Part shown: one piece after another, positions 28,964-37,360 of the stretch | How positions within the stretch are numbered: the stretch's first letter is position 1 | How the letters are laid out: every line of letters starts with the position of its first letter | Assembly (NCBI GenBank): GCA_029565415.1 | Contig: JAKQOH010000127.1 | Coordinates: forward strand, 1 to 38,732 | Length of the DNA: 38,732 nt | Reading direction: 5' to 3' | From: Candidatus Rifleibacteriota bacterium | GTDB lineage: Bacteria; Riflebacteria; Ozemobacteria; Ozemobacterales; Ozemobacteraceae | Position numbers and translations under genes: made by a program | The notes under the pieces: generated by a model | What the model was told of the DNA's origin: nothing | The model's input: only the letters and a program-made list of their open reading frames with translations | The model's database searches: none

Positions 28964-29532
28964 AAGGCGAGAACGTAGATCACCACGACCAGGATGGTCA
29001 GCAGATTGAAATACTTCTCGATGAACTCCTTCACGGGTGGCCCGAACTTCATCAGCAGGCCCGAGACGAGGAAGAACCGGCCGGCCCTGCCGAACATCGA
29101 GGCGAGAATGAACGGCAGGAGGGAGATGTGCGAAACGCCCGCCGTAATGGTGATCACCTTGTAGGGAATCGGGGTGAAGGCCGCGGTGAAGACGATCAGC
29201 ACCGAGTGCTGCTCGTATGACCGGCAGACCTGGTCGAACACCTCGTGGGAGAAGCCTGGAATATAGCGGAAGAAATATTCGCCGACCACTGCCCAGAAGG
29301 CAAACCCGATGAGGTAGCCGAACAGAGCGCCCGAAACCGAGCCGAGCGTGCACACCGTTGCGTACCACAGCCCTTTGGCGGGCTGGGCGAGGGTCATGGC
29401 GATCAGGAGAACGTCCGGGGGGATCGGAAAAAAGCTGGACTCGGCGAAGGCGATCGCGAACAGGGCCCAGATGGCTCCGGGGCGGGCCGCGAGGGAGAGA
29501 GTCCAGTCATACAGACGGCGGACGAATTGCAT
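28936..29532 (-). CDS. YqaA/DedA-type (SNARE-associated, VTT) membrane protein
   Basis: 198 residues with four to five membrane helices. The diagnostic re-entrant motifs are ESSFFPIPPDVLLI (31-44) and, in the second half, FTAAFTPIPYKVITITAG. This matches the YqaA branch of the DedA/VTT superfamily. Known: DedA relatives are thought to move lipids or lipid carriers across the inner membrane; YqaA itself is uncharacterised. The ATG has AGGA seven bases upstream. It lies 45 bp after ettA on the same strand and may share its transcript. Its last 28 bases overlap the end of the OppA-type gene on the other strand. Confidence 0.88.
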   Translation of the reverse strand: MQFVRRLYDWTLSLAARPGAIWALFAIAFAESSFFPIPPDVLLIAMTLAQPAKGLWYATVCTLGSVSGALFGYLIGFAFWAVVGEYFFRYIPGFSHEVFDQVCRSYEQHSVLIVFTAAFTPIPYKVITITAGVSHISLLPFILASMFGRAGRFFLVSGLLMKFGPPVKEFIEKYFNLLTILVVVIYVLAFYLLPVIFK

Positions 29533-29577
29533 TGATATATCCTGTGGTGTATATGAACTTGCGCGGATGGTGAACGA

Positions 29578-31254
29578 TCAGTCGAGCTTGAACCGGCGGT
29601 ACCGGGCGCGACGGTTTTCGAGGGCCGCGGCGCCGAGTTTCCTCTGACGCATCGCCTCGTACTCCTCGTAGTTGCCTTCGAACCACTCGACGTGCGCGTC
29701 GCCTTCGAACACCATCAGGTGGGTGCAGATGCGGTTGAGGAAGAACCGGTCGTGGCTGATGACGAGGATGCAGCCGCTGAAATCCGAAATCGCATCCTCG
29801 AGCAGGCGGAGGGTATTGACGTCGAGGTCGTTCGTCGGCTCGTCGAGCAGGATCACGTTGCCGCCCGATTTGAGGATCTTCGCGAGGTGCACGCGGTTCC
29901 GCTCGCCGCCCGAGAGGTCCTTGACGAACTTCTGCTGGTCGCCGCCACGGAAGCCGAACCGGCCGCAGTAGGCGCGGGCCGGGATCTTGAGCTTGCCGAA
30001 CGCGATATCCGCCTGGCCTTCGCTGATCTCGTCGAAAACGGTGTTTTCCCCGTTCAGCGTGTCGCGATGCTGGTCGACCCAGACCATCTTCACCGTCGTG
30101 CCGATGTCGATCGTGCCCGCATCCGGCTGTTCGACGCCGGTCAGCATCCGGAACAGGGTTGTCTTGCCGGTGCCGTTCGGGCCGACGATGCCGACGATGC
30201 CGCCCTTGGGCAGCTTGAATGTGAGATCCTTGATCAGCTGCTGCTGGTCGAAGCCCTTGGAAAGGCCCGTCACTTCGATGACCTTGTCTCCGAGCGGCAC
30301 GGCCGGCGCGATCTGGATCACGTTCGCTTCGGGCTGGCTGGCGGCGGATTCCCGCACGACGAGCTGCTCATACTGCATGATGCGCTCGCGGGACAGGTTG
30401 TGATGGTCCGAGCTGCTCATCTTGATCCATTTCAACTCGCGGTCGAGGGAGCGGCGGCGGACCGACTCCTTCTTCTCCTGCTGGGAGAGGATCTCCAGCT
30501 TCTGCTGGAGCCAGGAGGTGTAGTTGCCCTCGAAGGGAATGCCGTGGCCGTCCTCGAGCTCGAGTATCCACTTCGTTATATTATCAAGGAAATACCGGTC
30601 GTGGGTCGAGATGATCACCGTGCCGGGATAATTCCGGAGATGGTTCTCGAGCCAGTCGATCGTCTCGGCGTCGAGGTGGTTGGTGGGTTCGTCCAGCAGC
30701 AGCAGGTCGGGCTGCTCGAGCAGGATGCGGCACAGGGCGACGCGGCGGCGTTCCCCGCCCGACAGCTTGTCGACGATCATCTCGTCGGGGGGCAGGATGA
30801 GCGCGTTGGCGGCGATGTTCAGCCGGGTGTCGATCTCCCAGCCGCCGCACGCGTCGATCTTCTCCTGGAGCTGGCCCATCCGCTCCATCGCCTTGTCCAT
30901 CGCATCCGGATCCATCTCGCCCATGCTCGTCGAGAGGTCTTCATACTCTTTCAGGAGCTTCATCGTGTCGGCGAACGCCAGTTCGAGATTCTCGCGGACC
31001 GTTTTTCCCCAGGCGAGCTGAGGCTCCTGCTGGACGAAGCCGACCCGCATGCCCTTCGTGATCTCCGCATGTCCCTGGAATTCCTTGTCGAGACCGGCCA
31101 TGATGCGCAGGACCGTCGACTTGCCGGCGCCGTTGTGGCCGACGATGCCGATCTTCGCCCCGGGGAAGAAGCACAGGTTGATGTCCTTGAGAACCTGCCT
31201 CTGGCCATAAAACTTGTTGAGGCGATACATCGTGAAAATATACTGCTCAGCCAT
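29578..31254 (-). CDS. ettA: Energy-dependent translational throttle protein EttA (ABC-F ATPase)
   Basis: 558 residues from the ATG with GGAG six bases upstream; E. coli EttA has 555. There are two ATPase cassettes and no membrane segment. Walker A motifs are GHNGAGKS (39-46) and GPNGTGKT (358-365). Signatures are LSGGE at 164-168 and 447-451. Walker B regions are DEPTNHLD (188-195) and DEPTNDLD (471-478). The linker between cassettes holds RRRSLDRELKWIKMS (267-281), the tRNA-interaction motif that separates EttA from Uup and other ABC-F proteins. EttA binds the ribosomal E site and gates the first peptide-bond cycle according to the ATP/ADP ratio. It has its own promoter after the recA terminator. 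Confidence 0.96.
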   Translation of the reverse strand: MAEQYIFTMYRLNKFYGQRQVLKDINLCFFPGAKIGIVGHNGAGKSTVLRIMAGLDKEFQGHAEITKGMRVGFVQQEPQLAWGKTVRENLELAFADTMKLLKEYEDLSTSMGEMDPDAMDKAMERMGQLQEKIDACGGWEIDTRLNIAANALILPPDEMIVDKLSGGERRRVALCRILLEQPDLLLLDEPTNHLDAETIDWLENHLRNYPGTVIISTHDRYFLDNITKWILELEDGHGIPFEGNYTSWLQQKLEILSQQEKKESVRRRSLDRELKWIKMSSSDHHNLSRERIMQYEQLVVRESAASQPEANVIQIAPAVPLGDKVIEVTGLSKGFDQQQLIKDLTFKLPKGGIVGIVGPNGTGKTTLFRMLTGVEQPDAGTIDIGTTVKMVWVDQHRDTLNGENTVFDEISEGQADIAFGKLKIPARAYCGRFGFRGGDQQKFVKDLSGGERNRVHLAKILKSGGNVILLDEPTNDLDVNTLRLLEDAISDFSGCILVISHDRFFLNRICTHLMVFEGDAHVEWFEGNYEEYEAMRQRKLGAAALENRRARYRRFKLD

Positions 31255-31308
31255 GGTCGACTCCGATGGATGCGGATTTGGGACCGGCATCAGGTGCCGG
31301 GCCGCCGC

Positions 31309-31337
31309 ATGATACCGTATTTGTCCCGCAGGCACAA
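31309..31337 (-). promoter_or_regulatory. Candidate ettA promoter
   Basis: TTGTGC (31332-31337) and TATCAT (31309-31314, five of six) are 17 bases apart on the minus strand, between the recA terminator and ettA. The leader contains a CCGGCA/TGCCGG hairpin at 31284-31300 just before the ribosome site region. Confidence 0.5.
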
Positions 31338-31362
31338 CCGCCCGGCCGGGCAAGGATGGCCG

Positions 31363-31398
31363 GAAAAGAGAAACCCCGGAACCTTGGGGTTCCGGGGT
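31363..31398 (-). terminator. Intrinsic terminator of recA
   Basis: On the minus strand an 11-bp perfect G+C-rich stem (31388-31398 with 31373-31383, four-base loop) is followed by TTCTCTTTTC. It begins 19 bases after the recA stop. This is the clearest Rho-independent terminator in the window. Confidence 0.85.
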
Positions 31399-31417
31399 CG
31401 AGGGGTTGGTCAGGGAA

Positions 31418-32533
31418 TCACTTGCCGCGGCCGGCGGCTTTCTCGCGCTCGTTGCCCGCCGCTTTCTCTTTCTGGTCGGGCTTTTCCTCGGCGGTGTCGG
31501 TGGTCTTGATCATGCCCAGCTTGGTCTTGACCTTGAGAGCGACCTCGGAGAAAACGTCGGGATTCTTCACGAGGAAGTCCTTGGCATTCTCGCGGCCCTG
31601 ACCGATGCGGGTGTCGCCGAACGAATACCACGCCCCGGTCTTGCTGATGATCTTCATCTCTTCGGCCATATCGAGAATCTCGCCCTCGCGGGAGAGGCCC
31701 TTGCCGAACATGATGTCGAAGTGGGCCTTGCGGAACGGGGGCGAGACTTTGTTCTTCACGACTTTGACTTCGGTGGTGTAACCGACAGCTTCGTCGCCGT
31801 CTTTCAGCTGCTCCTTGCGCCGGATGTCGAGGCGGACGGAGGAGAAGAACTTCAGGGCGCGACCGCCCGGGGTGGTTTCGGGGTTGCCGAACATGACGCC
31901 GATCTTCTCGCGGAGCTGGTTGATGAAGATGCAGACGCAGCCCGAGCGGGAAACGATCGGGGTCAGCTTGCGCATCGCCTGGGACATCAGGCGGGCCTGC
32001 ATGCCGACTGTCGCATCACCCATCTCCCCATCGATTTCCGCTTTTGTCGTGAGCGCGGCAACCGAGTCGACAACGAGGACGTCGACCGCGTTGCTGCGTA
32101 CGAGCATCTCGGCAATCTCGAGCGCCTCTTCGCCGCTGCTGGGCTGGGCGATGAGAAGATTGTCGATATCGACCCCCAGGATGCGGGAGTAAGCCGGGTC
32201 GAGCGCGTGCTCGACATCGACAAACGCCGCCTGGCCGCCCATTTTCTGGACTTCGGCCACGACATGCAGGGCGATCGTCGTCTTTCCGGACGACTCAGGC
32301 CCGAAAATCTCGACGATGCGGCCGCGGGGAAGTCCGCCGACACCCAAGGCATAATCGAGCGAGAGAGAACCGGTCGGAACGGATTCGACGGGGGCCGTGC
32401 GGGACTCGCCCAGGCGCATCACGGCGCCTTTCCCGAACTGCTTTTCAATCGCCTGGATGGCCGTATCGAGGGATTTCTGTTTTTCGCCGGTGCGTTCCAT
32501 CGGCCGCTGGGTCTGCATGCGCGGGTCTGACAT
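31418..32533 (-). CDS. recA: Recombinase RecA
   Basis: 371 residues from the ATG with AGGAGG seven bases upstream; the longer open frame runs back through the promoter into anmK. The core shows [18 protein letters not shown], Walker A GPESSGKT (78-85), the Walker B-like [12 protein letters not shown], and loop L2 [15 protein letters not shown], which contacts single-stranded DNA. The C-terminal tail is highly charged but Lys-rich ([19 protein letters not shown]) rather than the usual acidic tail. RecA drives homologous recombination and the SOS response. No LexA-type operator was recognised upstream. A strong terminator separates it from ettA. Confidence 0.98.
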   Translation of the reverse strand: MSDPRMQTQRPMERTGEKQKSLDTAIQAIEKQFGKGAVMRLGESRTAPVESVPTGSLSLDYALGVGGLPRGRIVEIFGPESSGKTTIALHVVAEVQKMGGQAAFVDVEHALDPAYSRILGVDIDNLLIAQPSSGEEALEIAEMLVRSNAVDVLVVDSVAALTTKAEIDGEMGDATVGMQARLMSQAMRKLTPIVSRSGCVCIFINQLREKIGVMFGNPETTPGGRALKFFSSVRLDIRRKEQLKDGDEAVGYTTEVKVVKNKVSPPFRKAHFDIMFGKGLSREGEILDMAEEMKIISKTGAWYSFGDTRIGQGRENAKDFLVKNPDVFSEVALKVKTKLGMIKTTDTAEEKPDQKEKAAGNEREKAAGRGK

Positions 32534-32563
32534 GTTTGTTCCTCCTGTGGAAATTTGATGTCG

Positions 32564-32592
32564 AGCATAGCATAATTGGGGCACGGGTGGAA
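32564..32592 (-). promoter_or_regulatory. Possible recA promoter
   Basis: TATGCT occurs twice in tandem (32564-32569 and 32569-32574) on the minus strand, about 35 bases before the start codon. A weak TTCCAC (32587-32592) lies 17 bases upstream of the nearer copy. Neither CTGT-N8-ACAG nor GAAC-N4-GTTC was found in the 144-bp divergent gap. Confidence 0.3.
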
Positions 32593-32677
32593 GATGCGCC
32601 GGCCGCTTGCCGAGCATGTTCCATCCGTATATCGGCCGGGCCGCCGGGTCGGGGAAAAATTTGTGAGGAAACCTTCC

Positions 32678-33877
32678 ATGAATCTCGTTCCAGCAGCATC
32701 TGATGGCGCTTTCCAGGTTCTCGGCATGATGAGCGGCACGTCGGGCGATGGCATCGACGGGGCGCTCGTTCGTTTCGAGGCCGACGGACGGTTCGCGCTC
32801 GAATGGCACGAGTCCGCGCCCTTTGCGCCGGCCGTGCGGGCGCGGCTTCAGCGCCTGATGAACGGTGGTACGATCGATGACACGGCCGTGGCTGCCTGCT
32901 GGATGGCCGAGCTGTATGCGGATGCCGTTGCGGCATTCCTGACCGCTCACCCGGCGAGCCGGATCGACGCGATCGCGGCGCACGGGCAGACCCTTGCCCA
33001 TATCCCGCAACCTCTCGACTGGGACGGAATTTCCGTGCGGGCGACCCTGCAGGCGCTCAATCCGTCCGTCCTGTCACAGCGGACGGGACTTCCCGTCATT
33101 TCCGACTTCCGCGCCCGGGATATGGCCGTCGGCGGCCAGGGGGCCCCGCTCGTTCCGCTCGGGGACCTGCGGTTTTTCGGCCCGCTTGCCCGCCGCGCGG
33201 GCCTCGTCATCCTGAACGTGGGCGGCATCGCCAACGTGACCGTGATCCGGCCGGGTTCCGCAGGGCCGCGTGTCGCTGCCGCGTTCGACACCGGGCCCGG
33301 CAACATGCTTCTCGATGCCCTTGTCCGCGATATCACGGCCGGGCAGGAGGAATACGACCGGGATGGCCGGCTCGCCGCCTCCGGCGTCACCGATGGGCGA
33401 CTGCTGGCACAGCTTCTCGAGGATTCCTACTTCCGGTTCCCTCCGCCGAAATCGACGGGCCGCGACCGGTTCGGCGCCGCGGCCTATGAAGCGATACGCG
33501 GGGGTTCGGGACGGACGGTTACCGATGCCGATCTCGCCTCGACGCTTCTCGACCTGACCGTGAATACGATAGCCGATGCAATAAAAAGATTCGTCCTGCC
33601 CGAGGGACCGCTTTCGCTGACGCTCATCGCTGGCGGGGGCGCCCTGAACGGGGAACTGCGCCGGCGCCTCGCTGCACGGCTGTCCGGGGTCTCCCCCCTT
33701 GGCATCTCGGATGAGCATGGCGTACCGGTTCAGGCCAGGGAGGCCATGGCTTTTGCCGCCCTCGGCGATGCGTTCCTGCGGGGCCGGCCGGGAAATATCC
33801 CTGTTGCTACAGGCGCTTCGGCAGCGGTGCTGCTGGGCAGCCTGACGCCCGCTAATCCGATATTTCCAGGTCCGTGA
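32678..33877 (+). CDS. anmK: Anhydro-N-acetylmuramic acid kinase
   Basis: 399 residues from the ATG with GAGGA about nine bases upstream. The ASKHA-fold motifs are clear: [12 protein letters not shown] (16-27, phosphate binding), [46 protein letters not shown] and [13 protein letters not shown]. AnmK hydrolyses the anhydro ring and phosphorylates the sugar to MurNAc-6-phosphate, recycling cell-wall fragments released by lytic transglycosylases. That supports a diderm lifestyle. It is divergent from recA with only a poor promoter match (TTGCCG at 32607, TATATC at 32628, 15-base spacing). Its last 26 bases overlap the opposite-strand gene at 33852. Confidence 0.95.
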   Translation: MNLVPAASDGAFQVLGMMSGTSGDGIDGALVRFEADGRFALEWHESAPFAPAVRARLQRLMNGGTIDDTAVAACWMAELYADAVAAFLTAHPASRIDAIAAHGQTLAHIPQPLDWDGISVRATLQALNPSVLSQRTGLPVISDFRARDMAVGGQGAPLVPLGDLRFFGPLARRAGLVILNVGGIANVTVIRPGSAGPRVAAAFDTGPGNMLLDALVRDITAGQEEYDRDGRLAASGVTDGRLLAQLLEDSYFRFPPPKSTGRDRFGAAAYEAIRGGSGRTVTDADLASTLLDLTVNTIADAIKRFVLPEGPLSLTLIAGGGALNGELRRRLAARLSGVSPLGISDEHGVPVQAREAMAFAALGDAFLRGRPGNIPVATGASAAVLLGSLTPANPIFPGP

Positions 33878-35132
33878 TCCGGGCCGAAATCGACTGGGCG
33901 TTCCTGACCAGGATTTTCGTCGGTGGCGTGACGGCGATGATTTTCTCGTTGCCGGGGTGCAGGGTGTCGTTCGACAGCAGCAGGGTGTCGAACGTCCGAT
34001 CGCCCTCCTTGCCCGACAGGGTGATCGTGACCTTGACGTTCCGGATCGCGAACTCGGACTTGTTCTTGCAGTACAGGTCGATCTGATTCTGGTTCAGATG
34101 CGGGTCGACATCGATATTGATGATCTGCGGGAGGGTGCGCTCGAACAGGTCACGCCAGAGGGCCAGCTGCTGTGAGTCATCGCGGGCTTTCTGCACGTTG
34201 TCCCGGTAGAACTGGATCAGCTCGTGATAATACCCACGCTTTTCCATCGCCATCGCGACCGGAAGAAGCCAGCCGATACCGCCGTTCCCGTAATACTGGT
34301 TCATGCTGAGCTCAACCGCCTCGACCAGGCCCGACGTGCCCTGCTCGACCAGGCTCAGGGCGCGTGCAAGGGAAGCCCCGCGGCTGGCCATCTCCTGCGC
34401 CGGTGTGCCATCGGCGAACGGGGGTTTGATCTTGATCGCGAGATCGATCCACTCACGCAACGTGACCCCGTCGACCTCGTCCGTCATCGCGAACTCGTAG
34501 TAGCCTTCCCCATTCGTGCGGTAGATCCGGCCGATGTAGCCGCTTCCACCCGGCGTCGGAAACACGTAGGCCCGGTGGTTGGCATCCCAGGCGGTTTCGA
34601 ACACTTTGCTACCGATACCCTCACCGACATAGAAATGGGCCTTGCACAGCATGCGGACGGGATGATAGCTGGCATACAGCGTCGTATCGAGGAAGGTCAG
34701 GGGATCATCCGGCATGAACCACTGGATCAACCCGGATTCATTCAGGGCGAGGGAGGGAGGCTGCTTGAGAGCGGCGATCGAGATGGTCCGGGAGATGCGC
34801 CGGGGATTGATGCGAAACACGGCGACATCCGGAAACACGCGGACGGGGGTGTAGATCTTGGGAATCTGGAAGGTGAAGCCGCGGATGACGACCCGGAACG
34901 TTGGGGGAACCTCCCCGGTCGAAACGAGGGCAACGTGCTCCGGCGCGGCCACGATCAGCTCTTCGGCGAGTTTCAGCTTTTCGACGATGTGCTGCCTGAC
35001 CAGATAGGGAAGCAGAATGAAGATGAAGAACGGAATGAATGCGATAACGCCGATCAAAGCGGCTTTCTGGATGGGGGAAAGCCGTTTTTCCTCGACTTTC
35101 CAGTCGCGGGCCTTTTTTACCGCCTTAGCCAT
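33852..35132 (-). CDS. Unrecognised single-pass membrane protein
   Basis: 426 residues. A basic N-terminus (MAKAVKKARDWKVEEKR) is followed by one strong hydrophobic helix (about 24-45), then a long soluble part. The positive-inside pattern predicts the bulk outside the cytoplasm. The middle includes a beta-rich stretch (HRAYVFPTPGGSGYIGRIYR) and a helical part around residues 270-330 (two repeat-like helices, RGASLARALSLVEQGTSG and GYYHELIQFYRDNVQKA). The last ~90 residues look like a beta-sandwich (VKVTITLSGKEGDRTFDTLL). I recognise no family. It lies 24 bp after the exported TPR gene, so it is probably in the same operon. Working with that protein at the membrane is a guess. It overlaps anmK tail to tail. 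Confidence 0.8.
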   Translation of the reverse strand: MAKAVKKARDWKVEEKRLSPIQKAALIGVIAFIPFFIFILLPYLVRQHIVEKLKLAEELIVAAPEHVALVSTGEVPPTFRVVIRGFTFQIPKIYTPVRVFPDVAVFRINPRRISRTISIAALKQPPSLALNESGLIQWFMPDDPLTFLDTTLYASYHPVRMLCKAHFYVGEGIGSKVFETAWDANHRAYVFPTPGGSGYIGRIYRTNGEGYYEFAMTDEVDGVTLREWIDLAIKIKPPFADGTPAQEMASRGASLARALSLVEQGTSGLVEAVELSMNQYYGNGGIGWLLPVAMAMEKRGYYHELIQFYRDNVQKARDDSQQLALWRDLFERTLPQIINIDVDPHLNQNQIDLYCKNKSEFAIRNVKVTITLSGKEGDRTFDTLLLSNDTLHPGNEKIIAVTPPTKILVRNAQSISARITDLEISD

Positions 35133-35156
35133 GCCGTGGTTCCGCCATCGCCCGTG

Positions 35157-36320
35157 TCACTGTTCATCGGGGGTTTCCGGGGCCCCCTCGAGCTCCTGAA
35201 GACGCTCTGCCGCGGTCTCGGCAAGAGAGGAACGGGAAAACTCGCTTCTGATGCGACGATACTGGGCAATCGCTTCGTCGACACGACCGAGTCCCAACAG
35301 TGCCTCCCCGCGCTGGAACGTGAAATGATCCTCGAGAGGCGATTTCAGGGCGTTGGGCGAGGCATCGAGAAGGGCCAGAGCCTCGTTCCAGCGTTCCATG
35401 CGGTTTGCCCGGAGAATATCGGTGTACAGAGCCAGAGCGGCCGTATTCCCGAGATGCTTCGCGATGAACGAAGCCTCACTGCCGGCTTTGCTTGCCTGGG
35501 GAGTTCCGGGACACTCGATCGTGACGCGACGGTACAACTCGAGAGCCGTCGAGAAATCCTTCAGGCCCGATCGACACTCCGCGGCTGCCAACAGCGCCTC
35601 GGCTTTGGCCGCCGGGGGAAGGCGCATGGCCGTGCCGTTCAGGCCGAGCACGGATTCGTACTCCTTCAGGGCTTCGAGGTAAGAGCCGCGCTGCAGGGAA
35701 AGGGCGCCGCGGTTCATGATCTGGTTGAAATGCCGCGCCTCGGTGAGCGACTCGCCCGTCTTCTCGAGCTGCTTGCCGCGAAGGCGGTAGGTTTCGATCT
35801 GGAACAGGTCGGGGGGGCCGAAATCATGGATCGTGACCGGAATTTTCACGCACAGCTCGGTGCCGGATTTCCCGGGTATCGTGGTGATTTCCTTGCCGAT
35901 GATCGGGTTGTCTTCGCCCTCCCCGGGCGGGAAGATGCGGCGAAAATCGCCGTCGCAGGCGAAGATGAAGGGCATGAACTCGTCCCCGGCACGGTGCCGC
36001 GCGATGGCGATCACTTCGGGAACGGCGTTTCCGTCGAGATCGGCACTCAGGAGCCCGGTGAATTCGAGCCCCTCGAAGGTCGCAAGAACGTGGAGATTGC
36101 CGCCGGGTTTTTCCAGCAGCAGTTGCGCCATCTCTCCAGCGGATTCTCCGGATTGGGGCCGGGCGACGACGGCGCAGCCGCCGCCGATGTCGAGCCGGAG
36201 GGAGCGAACGGCGGAGACAGGCGGATGTTCGTCTGTGGCAACGGCAGGCTGGCCCGACATGAGCAGGGCAAGGAACACGCCGGGGGCAAGGATTGCCTGG
36301 AAACCCGCCCTGCTCAGCAT
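35157..36320 (-). CDS. Exported TPR-repeat protein with FG-GAP-like N-terminal segment
   Basis: 387 residues with a signal peptide (likely cleavage AVA-TD near 28). The N-terminal half is beta-rich and includes LLSADLDGNAVPEVIAIA (90-107), resembling an FG-GAP/VCBS calcium-type loop. From about residue 198 it turns helical with tetratricopeptide-like repeats (GSYLEALKEYESVL, KDFSTALELYRRVT, GRVDEAIAQYRRI). TPRs usually hold other proteins. Its ATG lies inside the end of the DHH gene (seven-base overlap), so translation is coupled to it, and the single-pass membrane protein follows after 24 bp. Function unknown. Periplasmic scaffolding is an inference from the repeats and signal peptide. Confidence 0.82.
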   Translation of the reverse strand: MLSRAGFQAILAPGVFLALLMSGQPAVATDEHPPVSAVRSLRLDIGGGCAVVARPQSGESAGEMAQLLLEKPGGNLHVLATFEGLEFTGLLSADLDGNAVPEVIAIARHRAGDEFMPFIFACDGDFRRIFPPGEGEDNPIIGKEITTIPGKSGTELCVKIPVTIHDFGPPDLFQIETYRLRGKQLEKTGESLTEARHFNQIMNRGALSLQRGSYLEALKEYESVLGLNGTAMRLPPAAKAEALLAAAECRSGLKDFSTALELYRRVTIECPGTPQASKAGSEASFIAKHLGNTAALALYTDILRANRMERWNEALALLDASPNALKSPLEDHFTFQRGEALLGLGRVDEAIAQYRRIRSEFSRSSLAETAAERLQELEGAPETPDEQ

Positions 36321-37360
36321 GCCTGATCCCGGGCGGCGCTGCGTGCGACCGGCGCGAACGTGGTCAGGCCGGCTTTCAGGCGCTCGAGGGCCTCGGCGGC
36401 GACGGATGCGAGGGGGGCCGGGCGATTACAGCCGGAGGCGGCCAGATGCCCGCCCCCACCCATGGCCACGGCGATCTCCTTCACGTCGAAGCCGCCTCGG
36501 GACCGGAATTCGCAGTAGGTTTTCCCGTCAGGACCTTCGACGATGCCGACTCCAGCGATGACGCCCTGGATCGAGGTCAGATGGCCCCAGAGACCGCTGC
36601 TTGCGACCTGGAGAAAGCCGGCGCCGCAGGCTTCGAGATCGGCTTTTTCGAGAAGAATCAGCGCGAGACGGCCGTCGCACTCGAGGCGGAGCTTGTCGAG
36701 CCCCTTTCCGAGGAGCTTCATTTCGGTGAGGGATTTCGAACCGTTCAGGCGCGAGAGGATCGGCGCGGTGTCGAGGCCCGTCTCGAGAAGCCGGGCCGCA
36801 GCATGGTGAGCCGATGAGCGGAGCCCTTCGTTCTGGAAGGAGCGGGTGTCGGTGATCAGGCCGAGATACAACCCGATCGCGACATCGGCGTCGAGCGGAA
36901 GACCGGCTGTCGCGAGCAGCGTCACGATCATCTCGCAGGCGGAGCTGGCGCGGGTGTCGACGTAGTTGATGTCCCCGAACATCGTGTTGCTGGCGTGGTG
37001 ATCGATGTTGACCACGACGGCGTCGGTGTTCTCGAGGTCGGCTTCGAAGCCGGTTCGTGGCAGATCGCCCGAGTCGAGGACGAGAACGACTTCCTGGTCG
37101 ATCACACAGTTGCCGGGCTTGAGAAGGTGCTCTTCATCGAGAACGAACGAGAACCGCTCGGGCGGATCATCGGCAAATCCGGTCTGGACGACTTTGCCGG
37201 CTTTCCGGAGCGACTTGACCAGCCCCGATACCGAGCCGACCGCATCCCCGTCCGGGCGGACGTGCGTGATGACGAGAAACCGGTGTGCCCCGGCGATGGT
37301 GGAGATGACTTCGGAAAGCTGTTCGGGAGTGTCAGTCCGGATTGTGTCTGAGGATGCCAT
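36314..37360 (-). CDS. Second DHH-family phosphoesterase, NrnA-like
   Basis: 348 residues, cytosolic. Motif I is THVRPDGDAVGS (32-43; His33, Asp37, Asp39), motif II VLDSGD with Asp96, motif III IDHHAS (119-124), motif IV GLITDTRSF, and the DHHA1 loop MGGGGHLAASG. All metal ligands expected of NrnA are present, including the motif II Asp that is Glu in the operonic copy at 18706-19749. Known: the family cleaves short RNA oligonucleotides, pAp or cyclic-dinucleotide breakdown products. It starts inside the sugar-binding-protein gene (29-base overlap) with no good ribosome site, so translation is coupled. That pairing of a DHH enzyme with a sugar ABC system is unusual. Substrate unknown. Confidence 0.9.
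   Translation of the reverse strand: MASSDTIRTDTPEQLSEVISTIAGAHRFLVITHVRPDGDAVGSVSGLVKSLRKAGKVVQTGFADDPPERFSFVLDEEHLLKPGNCVIDQEVVLVLDSGDLPRTGFEADLENTDAVVVNIDHHASNTMFGDINYVDTRASSACEMIVTLLATAGLPLDADVAIGLYLGLITDTRSFQNEGLRSSAHHAAARLLETGLDTAPILSRLNGSKSLTEMKLLGKGLDKLRLECDGRLALILLEKADLEACGAGFLQVASSGLWGHLTSIQGVIAGVGIVEGPDGKTYCEFRSRGGFDVKEIAVAMGGGGHLAASGCNRPAPLASVAAEALERLKAGLTTFAPVARSAARDQAC

Noticed and set aside
32607..32633. TTGCCG ... TATATC as an anmK promoter
   Set aside because: The spacer is only 15 bases and both hexamers are imperfect.
32534..33010. N-terminal extension of recA by about 160 residues
   Set aside because: It reads antisense through anmK and the promoter region; the ATG at 32533 has an ideal AGGAGG and the normal RecA start.
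34224..36326. A 700-codon open frame opposite the unknown membrane protein and TPR genes
   Set aside because: The minus-strand frames have signal peptide, membrane helix, TPR pattern and operon spacing; this one has low-complexity composition only.
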